From NCBI RefSeq assembly GCF_036226765.1, contig NZ_CP109017.1:7519197-7583196 (forward strand): a stretch of 64,000 nucleotides of DNA. Direction: 5' to 3'. Under the pieces are notes generated by a model, which was not told the DNA's origin, did no database searches, and worked only from the letters and a program-made list of their open reading frames with translations. This document shows positions 25,130-33,773 of this stretch, piece by piece; within the stretch, counting starts at the first letter, position 1, and every line of letters starts with the position of its first letter. This DNA is from Streptomyces sp. NBC_00670. Lineage in GTDB: Bacteria; Actinomycetota; Actinomycetes; Streptomycetales; Streptomycetaceae. The position numbers were made by a program, and so were the translations under genes.

Positions 25130-25463
25130 CATGCTGAAGCGGTCCCGGACCGTTCGGCGCGCATGGCTACGCCCGCCGCTCCGTCCCTGCCACGGGGCCC
25201 GTCCAGCGGCCGGAGCTGCCGGGGCGCTCGCAGGCACTGACCGTTCGCTTCAACCGTAGGAGAGTCGTGCCGGGCCCCGCGGCGGGCTCCGGTGCGGCCG
25301 AGCGAGGCTCGCCGCGTGCGTCCCGGCTCCCTGGGCCGCTACCACGGCTTCCTGCCGAGCACGCCTGGCATCGGCGAAAGGCGAACCCGCCAGGGGCGCC
25401 GCTTTGACTGACGGGCTGACCGGCAGGCCCGCCGGTCATCGGCTCAGGCGGGAGCCCGGTCTG
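25130..25463. other. Intergenic stretch, only a hairpin found
   Basis: About 330 bp between the ABM gene and the convergent SDR gene. Apart from the dyad at 25417-25438 I see no gene, relic or repeat. Confidence 0.55.
25417..25438. terminator. Hairpin after the minus-strand SDR gene
   Basis: TGACCGGC (25417-25424) pairs with GCCGGTCA (25431-25438) over a 6-nt loop, 26 bp past the SDR stop at 25464. Confidence 0.55.
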
Positions 25464-26366
25464 TCAGGAGGCGGGGTGTACTGCGGGGGCCCGGCGGGCC
25501 CGGTCCGGATAGTGCTTGCGCAGATCGGAGGTGGTCATCCGGTCCAGCACCCGGTCGGGCAGGAGGCGGGAGGCGCGGATGAGGAAGGCGGTCATTGCGC
25601 CAATGGTGTAGCGGGCGCGGGGCCGGCGGACGGTCGCGGCCTTCGCGATCGTGCGGGCCGCGGTCTCGGCACTCACGCCGGCCTTGGTGAACGCGGCGAC
25701 GTGGGACGGGATCGCCTGCATCAAGTCCGCGTAGCGGGCGCTCTGTTCCGAGGTCATCCCGGCACTGAGGCGGCTCAACGTCGTCAGGCCGAGGCCGGCC
25801 ATCTCGGTCCTGACGCCGCCCGGCTCGACGACCACGACCTGCACACCGTGCGGGGCCAGTTCGTTGCGCAGCGCGTCGCTCACCGCCTCCAGCGCGAACT
25901 TGCTGCCGGCGTAGGCGCCGTAACCGGCCATGGACACCTTGCCGTTCAGCGAACTGATGTTGACGATCCGGCCCGCGCTGCGGACCAGCGCGGGCACCAG
26001 GGCCTGGGTGAGCGCGATGTGACCGAAGACGTTCACCTCGAACAGGCGCCGCCATTGGTCGAGCGGGATCATCTCGACCGGCCCGGCCATGGGCAGGCCC
26101 GCGTTGTTGACCAGTGCCCGCACGGGGCGGCCCTGAGCGTCGCTGTCGATGCGGTCCACCAGCGCCGTGATGTGGTTCGGATCGGTGATGTCGAGAATGA
26201 CCGGCTCGATGCCGTCGGCGAGGAGCGCCCGGCCGTCGCTGTCGCGCCGCACACCGGCCAGGACATGAAAGCCGCAGCGGGCCATTTCGCGGGCGGTGGC
26301 CGCGCCCATGCCGGTGGAGGCACCGGTGACGACGACGAGTTCCTGAGTTTCGGATGACTTTGTCAC
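25464..26366 (-). CDS. SDR family oxidoreductase
   Basis: A 300-residue short-chain dehydrogenase. It has TGASTGMG near residue 15, LDITD, VNNAGLP, the Ser of NISSLNG and the catalytic YAGSK. GTG 26366 is chosen because the protein then begins just before the first strand (TQELVVVTG); an upstream in-frame ATG at 26402 would run through the operators. The start codon overlaps one of three TGAC-N3-GTCA boxes, so it is probably repressed by the divergent TetR. Confidence 0.87.
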   Translation of the reverse strand: MTKSSETQELVVVTGASTGMGAATAREMARCGFHVLAGVRRDSDGRALLADGIEPVILDITDPNHITALVDRIDSDAQGRPVRALVNNAGLPMAGPVEMIPLDQWRRLFEVNVFGHIALTQALVPALVRSAGRIVNISSLNGKVSMAGYGAYAGSKFALEAVSDALRNELAPHGVQVVVVEPGGVRTEMAGLGLTTLSRLSAGMTSEQSARYADLMQAIPSHVAAFTKAGVSAETAARTIAKAATVRRPRARYTIGAMTAFLIRASRLLPDRVLDRMTTSDLRKHYPDRARRAPAVHPAS

Positions 26367-26423
26367 CCGAATGACCCTGCCGTACTCGGATGACGTTGTC
26401 AACTCACTGGGGTGACGGTGTCA
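26355..26423. promoter_or_regulatory. Three TGAC-N3-GTCA operators
   Basis: Identical-arm dyads lie at 26355-26365 (spacer TTT), 26391-26401 (GTT) and 26413-26423 (GGT) between the divergent SDR and TetR genes. A fourth, tighter TGAC-C-GTCA lies at 26441-26449 beside the TetR start. The array is a strong candidate binding region for that TetR. Confidence 0.75.
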
Positions 26424-26448
26424 TCACCGGCTCGCTAGGATGACCGTC

Positions 26449-27036
26449 ATGATCAGCCGCACCGAATCGGCCGCCGCCACCCGCCGCGCCCTCCTCGACG
26501 CCGCAGCCGCCCTGCTCGATGGCGGCGGCCTCGACGCGGTGACCCTCCGCGCGGTCGGCGCCGAGGCCGGAGTCACCCGCGGGGCGCCCTACCGGCACTT
26601 CCCCGACAAGGAGAGCCTGCTGGTGGCGATCGGCACGCAGGCGTGGGAGCGACTCGGCGATTTCATGCAGGAGCTGCGCGCCGACCCGGGCCGGTCGGCC
26701 GGGGAGAAACTGCGCAGCGGGGTCCTCGCGCTCATCGACATCGGCCGCACCCGGCCGCATCTGTACAAGCTGATGTTCAGCAATCCGTCCGGCGACCCCA
26801 CCGCCCTGGCCCGGGCCGCCGAGCGCAGTCAGGCCGAGTTCCTGGCCATCGTCGCCGACCTGGTCGGCGAGCAGCACGCCCGCCGGTACGCCGCCCTGCT
26901 CATCAGCACCGCGAACGGTGTCGCCGGCATGGAAGTGAGCGGCCAGCTGCCCAACGACAAGTGGGGCGAGGTGGACGCCGAAGACCTCATCGACACGCTC
27001 GTCACCATGATCGCCGGAATGGGTCGGCAGTCCTGA
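26449..27036 (+). CDS. TetR family repressor
   Basis: A 195-residue repressor with an N-terminal HTH (LRAVGAEAGVTRGAPYRHF at ~35-55) and a C-terminal helical domain of the TetR_C_33-like kind (LISTANGVAGMEVSGQL). ATG 26449 has AGGA 8 bp upstream; ATG 26440 overlaps that site. It is divergent from an SDR gene with three to four matching dyads between, so it probably represses the SDR and itself. Confidence 0.87.
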   Translation: MISRTESAAATRRALLDAAAALLDGGGLDAVTLRAVGAEAGVTRGAPYRHFPDKESLLVAIGTQAWERLGDFMQELRADPGRSAGEKLRSGVLALIDIGRTRPHLYKLMFSNPSGDPTALARAAERSQAEFLAIVADLVGEQHARRYAALLISTANGVAGMEVSGQLPNDKWGEVDAEDLIDTLVTMIAGMGRQS

Positions 27037-27156
27037 CCGGCAGGCTGGTCGGACGCTGGTGAGTGTCGGGCAGAGCGGCGCTCGGCGTTGCGTCCGTAGC
27101 CTCGGTGCGGTGAAGCGAGGCCCGACCTCGGTGGACGCGGGCGGGGGAGGAACTGT

Positions 27157-27199
27157 CGGTTCGACGGTGGCCGACAACGGGGCGGCCGCCGTCGAACCG
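27157..27199. terminator. Hairpin between convergent TetR genes
   Basis: CGGTTCGACGG (27157-27167) pairs perfectly with CCGTCGAACCG (27189-27199) over a 21-nt loop. It lies in the otherwise empty 280 bp between two convergent TetR genes. Confidence 0.5.
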
Positions 27200-27317
27200 G
27201 CCCGCGCCGGGTGAATCGGCGGCCGGGCCAAGGACGCAGGCGAGAGCCCGTGCATGCCGTGCCGGTCAGCCGCGCGCGCCCCCGCGACCGGCGAGCCGCG
27301 CGGGGATGTGATCCGTC

Positions 27318-27920
27318 TCAGCGGGCTCGCAGACCCTCGATGGCGGCGTCGACCGCGGCCAGGGCGGCCTCCTTGTCGAGCCCTGCCCGCGAGACGAGTG
27401 AGAGGCCCTGGACGAGGTACAGCAGGAGCTGGGCCTGGGCCTCGGGGGTGGCGCTGTCGGTGACTTCCCCGGCGGCCTGCGCCCGGCGCAGTGCCTCGGT
27501 GACGATGGCCGTGAAGCGGCGGTAGGAGCGGGTGACGATGTCCGTGGCGTCGCCGTCGTGCGGCACGAGTTCGGCGGTCGTGTTGCCGACCAGGCAGCCG
27601 TGCGGTGTGCCGACGTCGGAGATGAACTCGTCCAGGCGCGCTGGGTGGGTCAGCATCTGGCGGAGTCCCGGCAGGAGGGGAGTGGTGTCGAGCGCGGCGG
27701 TCAGGCGCCGCTCGTACACATCCCAGTAGAGCCGGACGGCCTCGAGGTAGAAGCGGCGCTTGTCCCCGAACGCGCCGTAGAGGCTGCCTCGTTCGACAGT
27801 CAGGGCGTCGACCAGGTCCTGGATGGATGTCGTCCCGTATCCCCGGGACCAGAACAGTTCGAGTGCGCGCTCCAGCGTCTTGTCCTTGTCGAACTCGCGG
27901 GGGCGTCCGGTTCGTGCCAC
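27318..27920 (-). CDS. TetR family regulator
   Basis: A 200-residue repressor. It begins with GRPREFDKDKTLERALELFW and the HTH (TTSIQDLVDALTVERGSLYG). The C-terminal domain has the TetR_C AefR/QacR-like pattern GCLVGNTTAEL. GTG 27920 gives the conserved MARTGRPREFD start; an upstream in-frame start would read through the operator. It is divergent from an SDR gene with a long near-perfect dyad between them. Confidence 0.88.
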   Translation of the reverse strand: MARTGRPREFDKDKTLERALELFWSRGYGTTSIQDLVDALTVERGSLYGAFGDKRRFYLEAVRLYWDVYERRLTAALDTTPLLPGLRQMLTHPARLDEFISDVGTPHGCLVGNTTAELVPHDGDATDIVTRSYRRFTAIVTEALRRAQAAGEVTDSATPEAQAQLLLYLVQGLSLVSRAGLDKEAALAAVDAAIEGLRAR

Positions 27921-27930
27921 GACCCTGATC

Positions 27931-27988
27931 CTATGACTTCTTGACGCTCCGTTCAAGAAGTCGTAGCTTCACCCCTGTTACTTCTTGA
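27931..27988. promoter_or_regulatory. TetR operator with extra half-site
   Basis: GACTTCTTGA (27935-27944) pairs with TCAAGAAGTC (27953-27962) over 8 bp; the dyad extends to 14-bp arms with one mismatch (27931-27966). A further half-site ACTTCTTGA lies at 27980-27988. It begins 10 bp from the TetR start and would control the TetR gene and the divergent SDR gene. Confidence 0.78.
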
Positions 27989-28046
27989 ACGGCCACATAA
28001 AAGTCAGGTGCCGATGGAGTACGCCATCGGTCCGGAGGGTGAAGCG

Positions 28047-28814
28047 ATGACAGCGGAAGAAGTGGAACTGGCAGGCAGGACGGCCCTGGTCACCGGCTCC
28101 GGCGCGATCGGCGGGTTGGGACATGCGACGGCCAGGCTCCTGGCCGCCCAGGGCGCCGACGTGATCCTCACCGGCGCTGATCCGCAACGCGGCGCCGAGG
28201 CCGTGGAGGACATCCGGACGGCCGCCGGCGGCTCCGCTGCCGGGACGGTGCGTTTCGTCGCCGCCGACCTCGCCGACACCGAGGCCGTGCGACGGCTGGC
28301 CGAGGACGCCGCAGCGGCGAACATCCTGATCAACAATGCGAGCGTCATGACGTTCAGCCCGACCACTGAGCAGGACCTGGCGGGCTATGACGCCGCCTTC
28401 GCGGTGAACGTGCGGGCGGCGTTCCTGCTCACCGCGCTCCTCGCGCCGAAGATGGCCGCCGCGGGCGGCGGCAGCATCGTCAACGTCAGCTCCACCGCGG
28501 CCGGTCTCGGCATGCCGGGCATGGCCGTCTACGGCGCCACCAAAGCCGCTCTCGAATCGCTGACCCGCACCTGGGCGGCAGAATTCGCCTCCGCGAACGT
28601 ACGGGTCAACACCGTCGCCCCGGGCCCGATGCGCACCGCGAAGGTGGTCGCGGCCATGGGGGAGGACATGGGCGGGATGGGCCTGACCACCGCGCTCCAG
28701 CGCACCTCCGACCCGACCGAGGTGGCACAGGTGATCGCCTTTCTCGCCGGCGACCGCGCCAGTTACATGACTGGGGCGACCGTGGCCGCCGACGGCGGTC
28801 GGACCGCCATCTGA
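28047..28814 (+). CDS. SDR family oxidoreductase
   Basis: A 255-residue short-chain dehydrogenase with the variant cofactor motif TGSGAIGGLG, one residue longer than the usual TGxxxGxG. INNAS replaces NNAG; NVSSTAAG and the catalytic YGATK are present, and the C-terminus MTGATVAADGG is typical. GGAGGG precedes ATG 28047; an earlier ATG (28014) is less well placed. It probably belongs to the regulon of the divergent TetR. Tandem repeats follow. Confidence 0.86.
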   Translation: MTAEEVELAGRTALVTGSGAIGGLGHATARLLAAQGADVILTGADPQRGAEAVEDIRTAAGGSAAGTVRFVAADLADTEAVRRLAEDAAAANILINNASVMTFSPTTEQDLAGYDAAFAVNVRAAFLLTALLAPKMAAAGGGSIVNVSSTAAGLGMPGMAVYGATKAALESLTRTWAAEFASANVRVNTVAPGPMRTAKVVAAMGEDMGGMGLTTALQRTSDPTEVAQVIAFLAGDRASYMTGATVAADGGRTAI

Positions 28815-28843
28815 GCCCCGACCGGCTGGAAGCGCCCACCGAA

Positions 28844-28939
28844 CAGCCCCGGACAACCCACCGACAGCTCACCGACAGCCCCGGACAACCCACCGACAGC
28901 TCACCGACAGCCCCGGACAACCCACCGACAGCTCACCGA
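28844..28939. repeat. Three tandem copies of a 32-bp unit
   Basis: Units start at 28844, 28876 and 28908 and are almost identical; each includes CAGCCCCGGACAACCCACCG followed by ACAGCTCACCGA. A broken fourth unit begins near 28941. The tract lies between two SDR genes. There is no spacer between units, so it is not CRISPR-like. Confidence 0.9.
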
Positions 28940-29033
28940 ACAGCCATCCAACAACGCGCTGCACCGACGGGCACACCCCGTCATCAGTTGCGCACCACGC
29001 GCCTCATCGGCGCCGCACGAGAAAAGGCCTCAC

Positions 29034-29783
29034 ATGGGACGCCTTGACGGCAAGCACGCACTCATCACCGGAGGCACGAGCGGCATCGGCCTCGAAACAG
29101 CCCGCGAGTTCCTGGCGGAGGGAGCCACCGTCGCGATCACCGGCCGCTTCCAGGGCAGGCTGGATGCGGCCGCCCGGCAGCTGAGCGGGCCACTGCTGAC
29201 CCTGGTCAGCGACGCCGGTGACGTACCCGCCCAGGCGACGCTCGCGGCGAGGCTGCACACGCAATGGCCCAAGCTCGACATCCTGATGAGCAACGCCGCC
29301 GACCTCACCCATCTCCCGATCGAGGAATGGACCGAGGAGGCATTCGACAATCTCCTCGCCACCAACCTCAAGGCGCCGTTCTTCCTGATCAAGGAGCTGC
29401 TGCCGCTCTTCTCGCAGCAGTCCTCGGTCATCCTCGTCGGTTCGGTCTCCGCCTTCGTCGGACACGAGAACGCGACGGTCTACGGTGCCGCCAAGGCGGG
29501 CCTGCTGTCCTACGCCCGCGGCCTGACCCACGAGCTGAGGAACCGGGGCGTGCGCGTCAACGGGCTGAGCCCGGGGCCGACCGTCACCAACGCGTTCGCG
29601 CCGCTCGGCCCGGAGCGCCAGGCGGCCCTGTATGAGGAGCTGCGACGGACCGTGCCGCTCCACCGCCTGGGAACGCCCACCGAACTGGCGAAGGCAGCCG
29701 TCTATCTCGCCTCGGACGAGTCTGCCTACACCGCCGGCACCGTGCTGCGTGTCGACGGCGGCATCGGAGAACTCGCCTACTAG
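29034..29783 (+). CDS. SDR family oxidoreductase
   Basis: A 249-residue classical SDR. It has TGGTSGIG near residue 12, SNAAD at the NNAG position, VGSVSAF with the catalytic Ser, YGAAK as the Tyr/Lys pair and the C-terminal TAGTVLRVDGG. AGAAAAGG lies upstream of ATG 29034. It follows the previous SDR gene across the 32-bp repeat tract and could share its transcript. Confidence 0.88.
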   Translation: MGRLDGKHALITGGTSGIGLETAREFLAEGATVAITGRFQGRLDAAARQLSGPLLTLVSDAGDVPAQATLAARLHTQWPKLDILMSNAADLTHLPIEEWTEEAFDNLLATNLKAPFFLIKELLPLFSQQSSVILVGSVSAFVGHENATVYGAAKAGLLSYARGLTHELRNRGVRVNGLSPGPTVTNAFAPLGPERQAALYEELRRTVPLHRLGTPTELAKAAVYLASDESAYTAGTVLRVDGGIGELAY

Positions 29784-29810
29784 CGTCGCCCCGCGTCTTC
29801 GGTGGTACTC

Positions 29811-29838
29811 GGCCAGGAGCGTGGACACGTTCCTGGCC
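29811..29838. terminator. Hairpin after the SDR gene
   Basis: GGCCAGGA (29811-29818) pairs with TCCTGGCC (29831-29838), with further partial pairing inside, 28 bp past the SDR stop. Confidence 0.6.
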
Positions 29839-29965
29839 GATGCCGGCGATCCTCGGGTCCTCCGGGGCGCGTATCGGAGTAGTGATCAATTGGTGGTCCG
29901 AGTGTCTTCGCGTCAGATCGGACAGGGTCCGCGGAACTCCCCTTCCCGGCTGGTGAGTTGGGTTC

Positions 29966-30125
29966 GCGTCACGAGGTGAGGATCTACCGGTCCGGGCCCC
30001 GCCGCAAGGACGAATCCGAGGTGGCCACGCACCGCGAGGACCACAAGACGATCGACCACCCGGCGGCGGGCCCGGTCACGGTCGGCTGCGACGTGCTGGC
30101 CCAAGGCGACTCCGAGCACAAGACG
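29966..30125 (+). pseudogene. MmyB-type regulator, C-terminal scrap
   Basis: About 50 codons resemble the tail of the MmyB-like ligand domain: RHEVRIYRSGPRRKD, then DHKTIDHPAAGPVTVGCDVL and the start of the terminal strand. The HTH and most of the sensor domain are missing, and the piece runs straight into a LysR fragment. Confidence 0.5.
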
Positions 30126-30127
30126 CG

Positions 30128-30540
30128 CCGACGTGGCGCTCACGCACAGGCCGTTCAACTCCCTCGCCGGGTTCGACAGCGAGGAACTGACCGGGGCAGG
30201 TCGCCGTCCTGCCGGCCGGCCACCCTCTCGCCGCGCGCAGGACACTGTCACTCGCCGACGTCAGCGACATCCCCGGCCTTCCGCTCGCCCACTGGGCCCA
30301 CGACGGTACCTGTCCACCCGGTCCGGGACCCGAGATCCACGATCAGCCGCAGCTGGCCCAACTGGTCGCCCTCGGCCGCAGCGTGGCCGTCTTCCCCGAA
30401 TCCGCCCGCGCCTGGCTGTGGGCCGAACACGCCGCGGTTCCCCCGACCGACGCGCCCCCTGTCGTCACGCACGTCGCCTGGCCCGCGCACAGCCGCTCCT
30501 CGCCCTCGCGGCATGGTCCGCACCGCCGCACAACTGTGAC
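30128..30540 (+). pseudogene. LysR effector-domain remnant with frameshifts
   Basis: Segments of one LysR sensor domain appear in more than one frame: DVALTHRPFNSLAGFDSEEL, then after a frame change near 30195 QVAVLPAGHPLAARRTLSLA, DVSDIPGLPLAHWAHDGTCP and LVALGRSVAVFPESARAWLW, and a tail in a third register. The HTH is gone. Together with the MmyB scrap it forms a ~570-bp regulator graveyard. Confidence 0.65.
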
Positions 30541-30552
30541 CGGCGTGTGCGG

Positions 30553-33189
30553 CTACCGTGTGACCGTGAAGCGGTGATGGCCCGGTCCCAGCCCGGAGAC
30601 GGAGACACGGTCGCCGTCCTTGGTCACCCGGCCGGCCCGTGCGCGCCGGCCGTCCCATACGACGTGTCCCTCCTGCCGTACCACCGCGAGTGCGGAGCCG
30701 ACCGGCAAGGAGACCGTGCCCCGGGTGCCGCGAGGTGCCTCGACGGTCAGGGTGAACGACTTCGTCGTGTTCGTCCAGTCGACGGCCAGCGGACCTGCCG
30801 GAGTGGGCAGTTGGCCCTGTGCCCAGGCCACGTCGCCGGGGTGGGGCCTGACCTCCCAGCCGGTGTAGCCGGGCGACGTCGGACGGGCGCCCAGGAGCTG
30901 GTGCGTCAGGGCCGGCAGCACGCCCGTGGACCACCCGTGCGCCATGCTCGTGTAAGCACCCTCGTAGAGGGAACCGCCGGGGCCGATGCCTTCCCAGTGG
31001 GTGGTGCCGGGGTCATGGCTGTCCATCCAGCCGTAGGTGCGCCGGATCTGGTCCAGCGCCGAGGACGCGCGTCCGCTCTCGAAGCGGGCCACGATCTCGG
31101 GGTAGGAGGTGAAGGCGTAGACGCGCTGGGAGGCGCCATCGAAGAGGGTGTCGTTGTCCATGAAGGCGTTGCCGTACGGCAGCCGTGTGGTGGCATCGAG
31201 GTGGTCGAGTGCCGCGGCCGCGCGCTCGGTGCCGGCGACACCGGAGACGATGGCGAGGGAGTTGCCGTCCTGGGCGTGACGGGCCGCTCCGGTGGACGAG
31301 TCGAGGTAGGCTCCGGCGGAGTCGTCCCACAAGTGGGTGTTCACCGCGGCGGCGACATTCCGGGCGCGCTCGGCCCACCGCTCGGCGTCCGCCTCGTGTC
31401 CCAGCCAACGGGCCAGTGCCGCACTGTCCTGGAGAGCCTGGACGTACAGCGCGTTGTAGTAGGTGATCCGGCCGGTGCGGTCGAGGAAGGCGTAGTCACC
31501 GTAACGACCGGTGTCGCCCAGGCCCTTGCTCAGCAGCCCCGCCGAGTCGGTGACGCTCGGGTACCAGGTGTCCAGCACCTTCCCCAGGTGGGGGTAGTAC
31601 CGGGTCGCGTAGGAGCGGTCGCCGGTATAGAGGACGTAGTCCCAACTGCACGTCACCCACCACAGGGGATAGTCGAACAGGGGCAGGTCGTAGGAGGAGA
31701 TGGAGGCGGGCGGTATCCAGCCGTCGGCTCGCTGGTGGTCGGCGAGGTCGGCCAGGACGTTGCGGGCGGCTGCCGCGGTGTCGTCGTGGGTGAGGTAGAG
31801 GGTGCGGGCGGAGACGGCGAGGTCACCGACATAGGGGTCGCGGTCGCGCTTGGCTCCGTCGTGCAGCACCAGCTTGCCTTCCAGGGAGGAGGTCCACGCG
31901 TTGCGGGGATCCACGTCGTCCTGGCGGAAGGTGTCGGTGACCAGCTCATTGGTGTACGACGCGCCGTACCAGTAGCGGTTGAGGTCGTCGTCGGAGCACA
32001 GGAACCAGCCGCGGTAGGTGCTGGGCGTCCCTATGTAGCCGGTGAAGTCGAGGTCCACCGATTCGATCCGCACGGTGCCCCAGGGCTGGGCGACTGGGGC
32101 GTCGGTGGCCAGCGCGTCGAGCGTGATCTTGAGGTAGCGGAAACCGTGCAGTCCGTCGGCGAACACCTTGCCGTCACGAAGGAAGCCCTTGCGGTCCGTC
32201 CAGGTGGTCCCGCCCGCGGGGACGGCGAACTGGTCGGTGCCCTGGCCGGCGCCGCCCGCCTGATCGGACCGGGTGAAGTCGGACCGGTCGGTCAGGAACT
32301 GCCGCGTCTCCGAGAACGCGAGGCGGACACCGGGGGAGTTGTCCGAGGCGGAGGCGAACCGGATGCGGGGGAAGCCCACGACGACCTTGCCGAAGTCCAC
32401 CGTGACACTGGGGAGTTCGGGCGCTTCCACGGCGGCGGGCCACACCTCGTTGATACGGGTGAACGCCCCGCGGGGCGTGTCCTGCACGTTGGTGACCGTG
32501 ATGCGGACCTGAGTCGTCGAGACGGGTGCGGAGAAGGGCACGGCTCGCTGCACGGCGTCATTGCCCGACACCGCGGCGACGGTGTGCCAGGCGTCGCCCT
32601 GCCGGATGTCGACGGTGAAATCGGTGGGCACGCCGTCGCTGTTGGAGAGCACGGTGATGCCCGACAACTGCTGGACGGCGGGCACAGTCAGGGTGAGCGT
32701 GTCCGGGAAGGCGCCCAACGTGTCGTCGTTCCAGAAGCTGTCGAGGTCACCGTCGACGGCGTTGCCCGCTTCGTACGTGCGAGGGTTGCCGTCATTGCCC
32801 AGGTTGCCGGCGTGCGAGGAGGACGCCGCCGCCGTGGTGCCCTGGGGCCAGCGCGGCGGCGCGACGGGTTGGGGGCGTTCCAGGACGGTGACCTCGCCGC
32901 CGCGCTCGAGCAGGGCCTCGGGCCGGCGTACGGCGCCGGTGGAAGCGATGACGCGGACGGGGCGGATGGTACGGCCCGACGGGCCCTGAACGTAACGGTG
33001 CCAGGACGCCGCTCCGCGGGGGACCACCGCGGGCGAGCCCGCTGAGGGGGCGGCAGCAGCGGGGGAAGACGCAGCCAAGGGAAGCCCCGCGGCGGTGAGT
33101 GCCGTCAGCGTGGCCCCCGCCGCGATGACGGTTCGACGGCTGGGAGCGGTCTGCGGGTGCGGCTGGGAGGTCCTGCGGCTCGACGACAT
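30553..33189 (-). CDS. Tat-exported glycoside hydrolase, alpha-L-rhamnosidase type (GH78-like)
   Basis: An 878-residue secreted enzyme. A Tat signal (SRRTVIAAGATLTALTAAG) is followed by an F5/8 type C-like carbohydrate-binding region (~residues 120-260, ITVLSNSDGVPTDFTVDIRQ). The six-hairpin (alpha/alpha)6 catalytic barrel follows, with DGAKRDRDPYVGDLAVSART and acidic residues near the GNAFMDNDTLF segment, and then a C-terminal beta domain. GH78 enzymes release rhamnose from plant or microbial glycans; exact specificity cannot be read. ATG 33189 has AAGGTG upstream. A LacI-type dyad at 33215 suggests sugar-responsive control. Confidence 0.82.
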   Translation of the reverse strand: MSSSRRTSQPHPQTAPSRRTVIAAGATLTALTAAGLPLAASSPAAAAPSAGSPAVVPRGAASWHRYVQGPSGRTIRPVRVIASTGAVRRPEALLERGGEVTVLERPQPVAPPRWPQGTTAAASSSHAGNLGNDGNPRTYEAGNAVDGDLDSFWNDDTLGAFPDTLTLTVPAVQQLSGITVLSNSDGVPTDFTVDIRQGDAWHTVAAVSGNDAVQRAVPFSAPVSTTQVRITVTNVQDTPRGAFTRINEVWPAAVEAPELPSVTVDFGKVVVGFPRIRFASASDNSPGVRLAFSETRQFLTDRSDFTRSDQAGGAGQGTDQFAVPAGGTTWTDRKGFLRDGKVFADGLHGFRYLKITLDALATDAPVAQPWGTVRIESVDLDFTGYIGTPSTYRGWFLCSDDDLNRYWYGASYTNELVTDTFRQDDVDPRNAWTSSLEGKLVLHDGAKRDRDPYVGDLAVSARTLYLTHDDTAAAARNVLADLADHQRADGWIPPASISSYDLPLFDYPLWWVTCSWDYVLYTGDRSYATRYYPHLGKVLDTWYPSVTDSAGLLSKGLGDTGRYGDYAFLDRTGRITYYNALYVQALQDSAALARWLGHEADAERWAERARNVAAAVNTHLWDDSAGAYLDSSTGAARHAQDGNSLAIVSGVAGTERAAAALDHLDATTRLPYGNAFMDNDTLFDGASQRVYAFTSYPEIVARFESGRASSALDQIRRTYGWMDSHDPGTTHWEGIGPGGSLYEGAYTSMAHGWSTGVLPALTHQLLGARPTSPGYTGWEVRPHPGDVAWAQGQLPTPAGPLAVDWTNTTKSFTLTVEAPRGTRGTVSLPVGSALAVVRQEGHVVWDGRRARAGRVTKDGDRVSVSGLGPGHHRFTVTR

Positions 33190-33214
33190 GACACCTTGTC
33201 TCTCTGGATCGAAA

Positions 33215-33226
33215 TGAAACGATTCA
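33215..33226. promoter_or_regulatory. LacI-type operator before the GH78 gene
   Basis: TGAAACGATTCA is a near-palindrome with the CG centre typical of LacI-family operators. It lies 26 bp upstream of the glycosidase ATG, where a bound repressor would cover the transcript start. No LacI gene is in the window. Confidence 0.5.
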
Positions 33227-33399
33227 ACCGAGGTGTGCGGCAAGAAGGTATCCCAGGCACGTCTTTCCCGTACATACCGTGAACCGCAGTTCTTCGCCCG
33301 GCGGGGTGGAGGGTGTTCCAGGATTCGACCGGTCCGCTTGGCGATCTCTAGCCGACTGGTCTACGTTCTTCTCGGACGGAAAGCCACTCGAAAGGCCAG

Positions 33400-33679
33400 G
33401 GCAAGTGCCTCCCGGTCGCACTCGGTGCCGAGGTCGCCGACTCGTCGGAGTCGATGCGGCTGGTGATGAGGGAAGGCGCCAGCGCCGTCGTCGAGCCATC
33501 GAACGCAGCCTCGTCGCCGGACTGGTGGACGGATCGATCACAGTCGACGGCGAGCCGGGTGACGCGACTCAGGTGCTCAATGGCATGTGGCTCGGGGGAG
33601 CGTCATGGCCAAGACCAATCGCCAACTCGCACCGTTCGACGTCGTCATGACCGTGACCCGGCAGCTCCTTCACCTCTGA
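33400..33679 (+). pseudogene. TetR regulator, C-terminal remnant with two frameshifts
   Basis: The last ~93 codons of a TetR_C domain can be followed through three frames: KCLPVALGAEVADSSESMRL, then (after ~33495) SLVAGLVDGSITVDGEPGDA and TQVLNGMWLGG, then (after ~33600) VMAKTNRQLAPFDVVMTVTR with a stop at 33677-33679. The HTH is missing. The rest of the 33227-33773 gap holds nothing else recognisable. Confidence 0.62.
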
Positions 33680-33773
33680 CGGGACGCCCGTGCTCCTCGG
33701 ACTGGGCACTCGTGCGGTCCGGAACGAGGAGTAGTGTCCGGTCCCCGTCCTCGCTTTCCGGCCGCTGCCGGTC

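Noticed and set aside
26404..27255. Minus-strand open frame opposite the TetR gene
   Set aside because: Shadow of the plus-strand TetR, with no motifs of its own.
28844..28939. Possible CRISPR array
   Set aside because: The 32-bp units are contiguous with no spacers, and no cas genes are present.
30133..33045. Plus-strand open frame of 970 codons
   Set aside because: It is the antisense shadow of the GH78-like gene; the sequence is low-complexity Gly/Val/Arg with no family features.
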